Shown piece after piece: positions 6,127 through 13,316 of a stretch of 14,305 nucleotides of DNA. A program made the position numbers and the translations under genes. The notes below the pieces were generated by a model, which was not told the DNA's origin, ran no database searches, and was given only the letters and a program-made list of their open reading frames with translations. Each line of letters starts with the position of its first letter. Within the stretch, counting starts at the first letter, position 1. This stretch comes from an uncultured Clostridium sp. (GTDB lineage Bacteria > Bacillota > Clostridia > TANB77 > CAG-508): the NCBI GenBank assembly GCA_900551615.1, contig URWN01000034.1:1-14305 (forward strand), read 5' to 3'.

Positions 6127-7498
6127 ATGGATGTTATAGCCTCAATATCTACGGCTCCACGGAATTGGTGGAATAGGAATTGTTAGAATGAGTGGTGAAA
6201 AATGTTTTGATGTTTTAAACAAAATATTTAAACCTAAAAAGCAAGAAAGCGTAGAAAATATAAAGGGATATACCATAAAATATGGGCATATAGTTGAAAA
6301 CAATGAAATAATTGATGAAGTATTAGTGGCATATTTTAAAGCGCCAAAAAGCTATACAACAGAAAATATGTGTGAAATAAATACACATGGGGGAAATGTA
6401 GTAATAAGAAAAATACTAGAATTATGCCTAAAAAATGGCGCAAATTTAGCGGAACCAGGCGAATTTACTAAAAGGGCATTTTTAAATGGAAGAATAGACT
6501 TACTACAAGCAGAATCCGTAATAGATGTTATAAATGCAAAATCAGAAAAAGAAGCAAAGACTGGTATAAAGCAACTTGAAGGTGTTTTATCTAAAAAAAT
6601 AAAAGAAATAAAACAAGAAATATTAGATGTAATGGTTAATGTAGATGTAAGCATAGATTATCCAGAATATGATGTAGAAGACGTAACAAATAGCCAGATT
6701 TCTGAAATGTTAGATAGTGTTCAAACAAAATTAGAAATACTAGAAAAAAGCTTCGACAATGGAAAATTAATAAAAGAAGGAATAAAAACAGCAATAATAG
6801 GCAAACCAAATGCAGGAAAATCATCTTTGTTAAATGCAATTTTAAAAGAGGACAGAGCAATAGTTACGGAATATGAAGGTACAACAAGGGACACAATAGA
6901 GGAATTTGTAAATATAGATGGAGTTCCTTTAAAATTAATAGATACAGCCGGAATAAGGGATGCAAAAGATGAAGTTGAAAAAATAGGAATAAAAAAATCT
7001 AAAGAAATAGCAAATGATGCAGACCTTGTAATTGCAATATTTGACAGCTCTAAGGAATTAACAAAAGAGGACATAGAAATATTAAATATTATTAAAAACA
7101 AAAAATCAATTGTATTATTAAACAAAGCAGATTTAAATAGTGTTTTAAATGAAAATGATGAACGATTTAAAAAAATAACAGAAAATGTATTAAAAATTTC
7201 AGCATTAAATGGTGAGGGGCTAGAAAAATTATATGCATTAATATCAAAAATGTTCAGTTTAGAAGAAATAAATGTAGATAATGATGTAATTATTACAAAT
7301 TTGAGACACAAAAATTTAATTTCAAAGGCAATTGAAAATGTTAAAAAAGCAAAAAAAACAGTTGAAGAAAATATGCCAATAGATATAATTGCAATTTTTA
7401 TAAAAGATATTTTGGAAGATTTAGGAAATATAACAGGAGAAATTGTAACAGATGATATAATCAATGAAATATTTTCTAAGTTTTGTTTAGGAAAATAA
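6127..7498 (+). CDS. mnmE: tRNA modification GTPase MnmE (TrmE), frame broken near the N-terminus
   Basis: MnmE, with MnmG, installs the (carboxymethyl)aminomethyl group on the wobble uridine of certain tRNAs using GTP, FAD and a folate one-carbon unit. A strong GGAGG (6115-6119) lies 7 bases before ATG 6127, but that frame encodes MDVIASISTAP and then stops at TAG 6184-6186. The rest runs in another frame: GIGGIGIVR and then MSGEK onward, open from ATG 6188. Removing one base at 6159 or 6160 (both give Pro-Gly) restores STAPGIGGIGIVRMSG, which aligns without gaps to the family N-terminus and gives a normal 456 residues. The remainder is intact: G1 GKPNAGKSS (225-233), G2 GTTRDT, G3 DTAG (272-275), G4 NKAD (332-335), C-terminal CLGK with the essential Cys. 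It is either an assembly or sequencing error or a recent inactivation. Translation from ATG 6188 (weak AGGA at 6175) would lack the first strands of the folate-binding domain. Confidence 0.9.
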
Positions 7499-7982
7499 CA
7501 ATATAAAATTGACACGAAAATCAAAAATAAGACATTTTAATATTAAAACTAGTATAATTCTATATAAAATATATAAAAAACAAAATAAAACGAAAATAAA
7601 GGCAATTAAATTAAGGAAAATTGATATAATATTAAATATAAACAAATATGTAAATAAAATAAGGAATAGAAAAAATAAATTTATAGAGATGAAAATAATA
7701 TAAGTTAAAAATAAAACCAATAAGTTAAAAAATGTACTTAAATAGTATTGTTTTCAATAAAAAGAAACAATTTGTAGCGAACAAACATTACAGTATACAT
7801 AAAATTAAATAACAAAAACACGTTAAAATAACTAAAATGTAAAATTATACAAAATTACTTAATGCTACGGAAATAAAAGTGTTCGACAAAATTCGACAAA
7901 ATATATAATAAACGAATAAGTAAATATTTTTATTAATATAAAAAAAACACTATTTTCTGTTTCTTAGGGAAAGGAGAAAAAG
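7499..7982. other. AT-rich intergenic region between mnmE and mnmG
   Basis: I see no convincing gene in this 484-base spacer, which is long for this operon. It contains an ATAAGTTAAAAA direct repeat (7700-7711, 7720-7731), a palindrome TTTTAATATTAAAA (7535-7548), a small hairpin ATTGTTT/AAACAAT (7747-7753, 7765-7771) with no U-tract, and the mnmG promoter and ribosome binding site. A 64-codon open frame at 7509-7703 begins at TTG with no ribosome binding site and is low-complexity Lys/Ile/Asn, so it is not called. Confidence 0.6.
7882..7909 (+). promoter_or_regulatory. Probable mnmG promoter
   Basis: TATAAT (7904-7909) is preceded by TTCGAC at 7882-7887 with a 16-base spacer. The ten-base TTCGACAAAA is duplicated in tandem (7882-7891, 7892-7901), so the second copy occupies the spacer. 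The predicted start near 7916 leaves a leader of about 67 bases. Confidence 0.55.
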
Positions 7983-9863
7983 ATGAGTTATTATGCAGGA
8001 GACTATGATATAGCAGTAATTGGAGCAGGACATGCAGGGTGCGAAGCAGGGCTTGCTGCAGCAAGACTAGGAATGAAAACGTTGGTGTTTTCTATAAGCC
8101 TAGAAGCTGTTGCAAATATGCCATGTAATCCACACATAGGAGGAAGCTCAAAAGGGCATTTAGTAAGAGAAATAGACGCACTTGGGGGCGAAATGGGAAA
8201 AAACATAGACAAAACTATGATACAAATAAAAATGTTAAATACATCTAAAGGACCAGCCGTTCATTCACTAAGAGCACAGGCTGATAGAAAAAGATATCAT
8301 ATGGAAATGAAACATACTTTAGAAAAACAGGAAAACTTATATCTAAAACAGGGAGAAATTGTGGATATTAAGGTTGAAAATGGCAAGGTAGTGGGGATAG
8401 AAACCGCAGTTGGTGCAATATATGGTGTAAAAGCAGTAATAGTTGCCACAGGAACATATCTAAAAGGAAAAATATTTATGGGCGAATTTTCTCAAGAGAG
8501 TGGACCAGATGGTGTTTCAGCTGCAAATAAACTATCAGACTCTTTAAAACGTATAGGAGTTGATTTAGTAAGATTTAAGACAGGAACACCAGCTAGAATC
8601 AACAAGAGAAGTATAGATTTCTCTAAGATGGAAGTTCAAAAGGGTGATGAGAATATAGTTCCATTCTCATTTGAAGATGAAATAAAGGATTTAAAACAAG
8701 TTGATTGTTACCTAACATATACAAATGAAGAAACTCACAAAATAATAAGAGATAATTTACATAGATCACCTTTGTATGCAGGAGAAATAAAAGGAACAGG
8801 TCCAAGATATTGTCCATCTATAGAAGATAAAGTAGTTAGATTTAGTGATAAACCTAGACATCAGGCATTTGTTGAACCAGTAGGCTTAGATACGGATGAA
8901 ATGTATATACAAGGCTTAAGCTCTTCACTACCTGAAGATGTACAAATAGCTTTATATCATACAATACCAGGACTAGAAAAAGCCGAATTTACAAGGTCAG
9001 CATATGCAATAGAATATGATTGTATAGACCCGTCAAACCTAAAACTTTCTTTGGAATATAAAGGAATAGAAGGATTGTTTATGGCAGGACAAACAAACGG
9101 AACTTCAGGCTATGAAGAAGCTGCATGTCAAGGTTTAATTGCTGGAATAAATGCTGCACAAAAAATAAAAGGAAAAGAGCCAGTAATTCTTGATAGAACA
9201 CAAGGATATATAGGAGTTTTAATTGATGATATTGTTACTAAAGGAACAAATGAACCATATAGAATGATGACATCAAGAGCTGAATATAGGCTACTTTTAA
9301 GACAAGATAATGCAGATTTAAGGCTAACAGAGATAGGACATGACGTAGGACTAATCTCAGAAGAAAGATATCAGAAATTTTTAACAAAAAAAGCAAATAT
9401 AGAAAAAGAAATACAAAGATTAAAAAATACAATCGTAAAACCAACAGAAGAAGTAAATAAATTGTTGATAGATTGTGGAACATCACCTCTTACAACAGGT
9501 ACAAAGATGGCTGAACTTTTAAAAAGAACAGAACTAGACTATGAAAAATTAGCTTCAATAGACCCAGAAAGGCCAGAACTTACATTACAAGAAAAAGAAG
9601 AAGTGGAAATTCAGGTAAAATATGAAGGATATATAAAAATGCAAGAAGCACAAGTTGAAAAATTTAAAAAATTAGAAACAAAATTGTTGCCTGAGGATAT
9701 TGATTATAAATCAATAAACGGTTTGTGTTTAGAAGCAAGACAAAAACTGGATAAATTTAGACCTCGTTCTATTGGACAAGCTTCTAGAATATCAGGGGTT
9801 TCACCTGCAGATATATCAGTACTTTTAATTTATTTACAAGTCAATAAAAATTCTAATAAATAG
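7983..9863 (+). CDS. mnmG: tRNA uridine-5-carboxymethylaminomethyl(34) synthesis enzyme MnmG (GidA)
   Basis: MnmG is the FAD enzyme that works with MnmE on tRNA wobble uridine. The 626-residue protein is of normal full length. It has the N-terminal Rossmann FAD motif DIAVIGAGHAGCEAG (9-23, GAGHAG 14-19), the MPCNPHIGGSSKGH segment (46-59), GPRYCPSIEDKVVRF with Cys277 at the position of the catalytically important cysteine of the E. coli enzyme, GLFMAGQTNGTSGYEEAACQG, and the C-terminal helical domain ending in RPRSIGQASRISGVSPADISVLLIYL. The ribosome binding site AAGGAG (7971-7976) lies 6 bases before ATG. It is intact while its obligate partner mnmE upstream appears frameshifted. rsmG follows 52 bases later in the same direction. 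Confidence 0.97.
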   Translation: MSYYAGDYDIAVIGAGHAGCEAGLAAARLGMKTLVFSISLEAVANMPCNPHIGGSSKGHLVREIDALGGEMGKNIDKTMIQIKMLNTSKGPAVHSLRAQADRKRYHMEMKHTLEKQENLYLKQGEIVDIKVENGKVVGIETAVGAIYGVKAVIVATGTYLKGKIFMGEFSQESGPDGVSAANKLSDSLKRIGVDLVRFKTGTPARINKRSIDFSKMEVQKGDENIVPFSFEDEIKDLKQVDCYLTYTNEETHKIIRDNLHRSPLYAGEIKGTGPRYCPSIEDKVVRFSDKPRHQAFVEPVGLDTDEMYIQGLSSSLPEDVQIALYHTIPGLEKAEFTRSAYAIEYDCIDPSNLKLSLEYKGIEGLFMAGQTNGTSGYEEAACQGLIAGINAAQKIKGKEPVILDRTQGYIGVLIDDIVTKGTNEPYRMMTSRAEYRLLLRQDNADLRLTEIGHDVGLISEERYQKFLTKKANIEKEIQRLKNTIVKPTEEVNKLLIDCGTSPLTTGTKMAELLKRTELDYEKLASIDPERPELTLQEKEEVEIQVKYEGYIKMQEAQVEKFKKLETKLLPEDIDYKSINGLCLEARQKLDKFRPRSIGQASRISGVSPADISVLLIYLQVNKNSNK

Positions 9864-9915
9864 CATAAAGACTATAACTTAATATAGATATAATAATTAA
9901 TTTTAAGGAGAAAAT

Positions 9916-10638
9916 ATGAATATAGAAGAATTTAAAAAAATAATGATATCATATGCTGAAAAAATAAATATAAAGTTTACCGAAGAACAATTAGAAAAAT
10001 TTTATCAATATATGAATATGTTGTTAGAATGGAATGAAAAAATAAATTTAACAGCAATTGTGGAACCTAAGGAAGTTATTTTAAAACATTTTATAGATTC
10101 ATTAACAATAAATAAGTATTTAAAAGAAAATGCTACTCTTGCAGATGTTGGCACAGGGGCTGGATTTCCAGGAATACCTCTAAAAATACTAAGACCAGAT
10201 ATAAAAGTTACTTTAGTAGATTCATTAAATAAAAGGATTAACTTTTTAAATGAGGTAATAGAAAAATTAAATTTAGAAGATATAGTGACAGTTCATAGTA
10301 GAATAGAGGATTTTGGAAAAAATAAAAGTTATAGAGAAAAGTTTGATTATGTTACAGCAAGAGCGGTTGCAAATCTAGCAGTTTTATCTGAATATTTAAT
10401 TCCAATTGCTAAAATCGGTGGAAAATGTGTGTGCATGAAAGGAAGCAATGTGGGAGAAGAAATTACATCTGGAAAAAATGCTATAAATGTTCTTGGAGGA
10501 AAATTAGAGAGGGTTGATGAGTTTAAGTTGCCTGATTCTGATATTTCTAGAAATGTTATTGTTTTGAGCAAAGTTAAAAATACACCAGTGAGATTTCCTA
10601 GAAAGGCGGGTATGCCTTCTAAGGAGCCATTAAAATAA
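9916..10638 (+). CDS. rsmG: 16S rRNA (guanine-N7)-methyltransferase RsmG (GidB)
   Basis: RsmG methylates N7 of a guanine in the 530 loop of 16S rRNA (G527 in E. coli numbering) using S-adenosylmethionine. The 240-residue protein has the normal length and the family marks: LLEWNEKINLTAI (36-48), the SAM-binding loop ADVGTGAGFPGIPLKI (76-91), the acidic second-strand end VTLVDSLNKRINFL, the ARAVANLAVL segment, and the C-terminal RFPRKAGMPSKEPL. AAGGAG (9905-9910) lies 5 bases before the ATG. It follows mnmG as in most Firmicutes, probably in one transcript, and a strong terminator closes the unit. Confidence 0.97.
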   Translation: MNIEEFKKIMISYAEKINIKFTEEQLEKFYQYMNMLLEWNEKINLTAIVEPKEVILKHFIDSLTINKYLKENATLADVGTGAGFPGIPLKILRPDIKVTLVDSLNKRINFLNEVIEKLNLEDIVTVHSRIEDFGKNKSYREKFDYVTARAVANLAVLSEYLIPIAKIGGKCVCMKGSNVGEEITSGKNAINVLGGKLERVDEFKLPDSDISRNVIVLSKVKNTPVRFPRKAGMPSKEPLK

Positions 10639-10651
10639 ATATTACTGAAAT

Positions 10652-10688
10652 AGAATCATTATAGATTTATATAGTGGTTCTTTTTTTG
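10652..10688 (+). terminator. Intrinsic terminator after rsmG
   Basis: AGAATCATTATA (10652-10663) pairs over 12 positions, including three G-U pairs, with TATAGTGGTTCT (10670-10681) around a six-base loop, followed by a run of seven T (10681-10687). It ends the mnmG-rsmG unit 14 bases past the rsmG stop. Confidence 0.85.
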
Positions 10689-10744
10689 TTATATTATCAA
10701 TAATAATTTGATAATGTATTTTTTATACTTTTGTATTGTAAATT

Positions 10745-10928
10745 TAAAAGACCTAATAATAATAGTTTGAATATTTTTCTCGGCTTTCCTTCATAACGTT
10801 AACAAATTCTAATGCAAATACTCTAACAAACCCCAGGAGTGGGAACCTTTAGAGTATTTGTTTAAGAATTTGTAAACTATTACGGTCACATTCGAAATAT
10901 ATTCAAACTATTATTATTAGGTCTTTTA
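10745..10928. mobile_element. 184-bp nested inverted-repeat element, MITE-like
   Basis: A perfect 30-base inverted repeat bounds this element (10745-10774 and 10899-10928; arm TAAAAGACCTAATAATAATA...). If the outermost TA on each side is taken as a target duplication, the element is 180 bp (10747-10926) with 28-bp perfect terminal repeats, as in TA-targeting MITEs mobilised by IS630/Tc1-mariner transposases. Inside is a second inverted repeat (10798-10826 with 10849-10877; 12 bp perfect at 10815-10826/10849-10860, mismatched further out) around a GC-richer 22-base loop holding CCCC...GGG. Outer and inner stems are separated by unpaired arms of 23 and 21 bases. No ORF lies inside. A structured RNA or a long hairpin formed after transcription is the alternative reading. 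Confidence 0.6.
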
Positions 10929-10984
10929 CTTCTTACAAAAATGAAAAATTTTCATAAAAAAATCAAAAAAACACAACAAAAATA

Positions 10985-11013
10985 TTGACTTTTTACCAAG
11001 ATTTGTATATGAT
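10985..11013 (+). promoter_or_regulatory. parA-parB operon promoter
   Basis: TTGACT (10985-10990) and TATGAT (11008-11013) are separated by the ideal 17 bases. Transcription would start near 11020, giving a leader of about 57 bases to the GTG start. The leader contains a perfect 12-base palindrome GTAAATATTTAC at 11041-11052. Confidence 0.8.
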
Positions 11014-11076
11014 AAATATAGCAACAAAAGAAACAAACAAGTAAATATTTACAATAAAAGAATGGGGGCAAAAATT

Positions 11077-11865
11077 GTGGGAAAAATAATATCAGTAGCA
11101 AATCAAAAAGGTGGAGTTGGAAAAACAACAACAACAATAAATTTAAGCACAATGCTAGCAAAAAAAGGAAAAAAAGTACTATTAATAGATGCAGATCCAC
11201 AAGGAAATGCAACAAGTGGAGTAGGAGCAGAAAAAGAAGTAGAATATTCTACATATGACATTTTAGTATCAGATGTAGAAATGGTACAAGCGCTAGAAAA
11301 AACAATAATAAAAAATCTATTAGTATGTCCATCAAACATAAACTTAGCAGGAGCAGAAGTAGAACTAGTATCTATGATGTCAAGAGAACAAAGACTAAAA
11401 GAAAAGTTAGAAGAAGTAAAAGACAAATTTGACTATATCTTAATAGACTGCCCACCATCATTAGGATTAATAACATTAAATGCCTTCACAGCATCAGACA
11501 GTGTTTTAATACCAGTACAATGCGAATATTATGCATTAGAAGGATTAGGACAACTATTAAATACAATAAACTTAGTAAAAAAACATTTAAACAAACACTT
11601 AGAAATAGAAGGTGCACTACTTACAATGTATGATGCAAGAACAAATCTTTCAAACCAAGTAGTAAAAGAAGTAAAAAAATACTTTGGAGACAAAGTATAC
11701 AAGACAGTTATACCAAGAAATGTAAGATTAAGTGAAGCACCAAGTTATGGAATGCCAATAACAGAGTATGATCCACGTTCTAAAGGGGCAAAAACATATG
11801 AAAAATTCACAAAAGAATTCTTAAAAATAAATGATGCAGAGAAAAAAGGAAAACATCTTATTTAA
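11077..11865 (+). CDS. parA: Chromosome-partitioning ATPase ParA (Soj)
   Basis: ParA/Soj is a deviant-Walker ATPase that binds DNA when ATP-bound, drives origin segregation with ParB and in Bacillus also modulates DnaA. From the GTG start the protein is 262 residues. It shows the deviant Walker A KGGVGKTT (11-18), the ADPQGNATSG switch after the second strand, Walker B YILIDCPPSLG, and the C-terminal RNVRLSEAPSYG...YDPRSKGAKTY of chromosomal Soj proteins. The GTG at 11077 is chosen because the protein then starts MGKIISVANQKGG, like B. subtilis Soj, and a G-rich GGGGG (11064-11068) lies 8 bases upstream. The in-frame ATG at 11062 would add five residues but has no ribosome binding site. Codons are almost all A-ending, more so than in rsmG. 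Confidence 0.95.
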   Translation: MGKIISVANQKGGVGKTTTTINLSTMLAKKGKKVLLIDADPQGNATSGVGAEKEVEYSTYDILVSDVEMVQALEKTIIKNLLVCPSNINLAGAEVELVSMMSREQRLKEKLEEVKDKFDYILIDCPPSLGLITLNAFTASDSVLIPVQCEYYALEGLGQLLNTINLVKKHLNKHLEIEGALLTMYDARTNLSNQVVKEVKKYFGDKVYKTVIPRNVRLSEAPSYGMPITEYDPRSKGAKTYEKFTKEFLKINDAEKKGKHLI

Positions 11866-11935
11866 AAATAAATATAAAAAATAGACAAAGTATTAATATA
11901 AAACAAAAGTAAAATAAGAGAGGAAAGTGATAAAA

Positions 11936-12787
11936 ATGCCTAAAAAAACAGGATTAGGAAAAGGATTAGACGCTTTATTTGGACCAACACCAGAAGAAGA
12001 ACAAGTAAAAGAAGATGATGTATTAAAAAATCTAAAAATAACAGAAGTAGAACCAAATAGGGAACAACCAAGAAAAAACTTTAATCAAGAAGCCCTAGAA
12101 GAATTAGCCGATTCAATAAGAGAATATGGACTAATACAACCAATAATAGTAACAGAAAAAGAAGGATACTATAGTATAATTGCTGGTGAAAGAAGATGGA
12201 GAGCTTGCAAATTAGCAGGACTAGAAGAGATACCAGTAATAGTAAGAGAAGATGATGAAAAAAAGAATAAAGAAATTGCATTAATAGAAAATATACAAAG
12301 GGAAGATTTAAACCCATTTGAAAAGGCATTAGGAATCAAAAATTTAATGCAGTCATACGGACTAACACAAGAAGAAGTAGCAAAAAAATTAGGAAAAAGT
12401 AGAAGTACAATAGCAAACTCAATAAGAGTTTTAAACCTAGAGCCTAGAGTATTAGAATTTGCAAAACAAGGAAAAATATCAGAAGCACACTGTAAATTGT
12501 TACTTGCAATTACTGACCCAGAAAAACAATATTTAACAGCAGTAGATATTATAGAAAGAGGAACAACAACTAGGGAACTAGAACAAACAAATAAAAAAAT
12601 AAACAAAAAAGAAGTATCAAAAGAAGAACTAAAAAAAATAAATATCTTATATAAAGATATAGAAAACACTTTCCAAGGATTTTTTGGAACAAAAGTAAAA
12701 ATGGCTCCAGGAAAGAAAAAAGGAAAAATAATAATAGAATATGCGTCAAATGACGATTTAGAAAGAATATTAAATTTAATGAAATAG
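11936..12787 (+). CDS. parB: Chromosome-partitioning protein ParB (Spo0J)
   Basis: ParB binds parS sites near the origin, spreads as a CTP-dependent clamp and stimulates ParA. The 283-residue protein has the N-terminal LGKGLDALFG peptide (7-16, the ParA-stimulating tail), the ParB N domain with QPRKNF and LADSIREYGLIQPI, the CTP-binding box GERRWRA (84-90), ENIQREDLNPFEKA (118-131), a helix-turn-helix at about 142-168 (LTQEEVAKKLGKSRSTIANSI), and a C-terminal dimerisation region. ATG 11936 is preferred over the in-frame GTG at 11927 because GAGAGGA (11918-11924) would lie too close to the GTG. It sits 70 bases after parA. I could not find a consensus parS 16-mer in the window by eye. Confidence 0.95.
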   Translation: MPKKTGLGKGLDALFGPTPEEEQVKEDDVLKNLKITEVEPNREQPRKNFNQEALEELADSIREYGLIQPIIVTEKEGYYSIIAGERRWRACKLAGLEEIPVIVREDDEKKNKEIALIENIQREDLNPFEKALGIKNLMQSYGLTQEEVAKKLGKSRSTIANSIRVLNLEPRVLEFAKQGKISEAHCKLLLAITDPEKQYLTAVDIIERGTTTRELEQTNKKINKKEVSKEELKKINILYKDIENTFQGFFGTKVKMAPGKKKGKIIIEYASNDDLERILNLMK

Positions 12788-12800
12788 GAAGGTTGATTAA

Positions 12801-13316
12801 ATGCAAGAATTAATTAATTTTTTAAGAACAGATAATTATTTGTTAATTTTAAATATTTTAATTATTGTGTTATTAATAGGTTTTATAGCTTTATTAGTAA
12901 GCAATATGAAATTAAAAGAAAAATATAAAAAATTTATGAAAAAGCTAGGGAATGGCAAAGACATAGAAGAAGATTTAAGTAATTTTATGTACAAAGTGGA
13001 TAGAGTTGAAAAACAAAATGCTGAAATAATGAGCTTTTGCAAAAGTTTAGATGACGATTTTGCTAAATGTATTCAAAAGATTGGAATTGTTAGATATAGT
13101 GCTTTTAAAGATACTGGAAGTGATTTGAGCTTTGCAGTTGCTTTACTAAATGAAGAAAATTCAGGAGTAGTCTTTAATGGCATTTATTCAAGAGAAATGT
13201 CTAACATTTATGCAAAACCAGTGGAAAAGGGAAATTCTTCTTATACTTTGTCTGAGGAAGAGGCTGAAGCTATTAGAAAGGCTATTAATTCAAGTAATAT
13301 ATATAGGGGAAAATAG
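12801..13316 (+). CDS. DUF4446 family membrane-anchored protein
   Basis: This 171-residue protein matches DUF4446, a family of unknown function commonly found just after parB in Clostridia and relatives. It has one hydrophobic N-terminal segment (about 13-34), a basic stretch (KLKEKYKKFMKKLG), a likely coiled-coil region (50-80), and the conserved soluble part IGIVRYSAFKDTGSDLSFAVALLNEENSGVVFNGIYSRE...YAKPVEKGNSSYTLSEEEAEAI. It starts 13 bases after parB, with its ribosome binding site AGGAAGG (12786-12792) overlapping the parB stop, so it is translated from the same transcript. Codons use more T-ending forms than parA and parB. A role at the membrane linked to segregation is only suggested by position. 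Confidence 0.85.
   Translation: MQELINFLRTDNYLLILNILIIVLLIGFIALLVSNMKLKEKYKKFMKKLGNGKDIEEDLSNFMYKVDRVEKQNAEIMSFCKSLDDDFAKCIQKIGIVRYSAFKDTGSDLSFAVALLNEENSGVVFNGIYSREMSNIYAKPVEKGNSSYTLSEEEAEAIRKAINSSNIYRGK

Noticed and set aside
6150..6165. Programmed ribosomal frameshift in mnmE
   Set aside because: No slippery heptamer or stimulatory structure is evident, and tRNA-Pro re-pairing on CAC would be poor; an error or a mutation explains it better.
6721..7524. Long open frame on the minus strand opposite mnmE (267 codons)
   Set aside because: It is a shadow of the A-rich mnmE coding strand, made of Phe/Ser/Ile-rich sequence without start signals.
7509..7558. Promoter or small RNA start after mnmE (TTGACA 7509-7514, TATAAT 7553-7558)
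   Set aside because: The two hexamers are 38 bases apart and neither has a convincing partner at 16-18 bases.
7509..7703. Open frame of 64 codons after mnmE
   Set aside because: TTG start without a ribosome binding site, low-complexity Lys/Ile/Asn content and no recognisable motif.
11062..11076. ATG start for parA at 11062
   Set aside because: There is no Shine-Dalgarno sequence before it; the G-rich bases just inside it suit the GTG at 11077, which gives the canonical Soj N-terminus.
11927..11935. GTG start for parB at 11927
   Set aside because: The ribosome binding site is only about 2 bases away; ATG 11936 gives the usual N-terminus.
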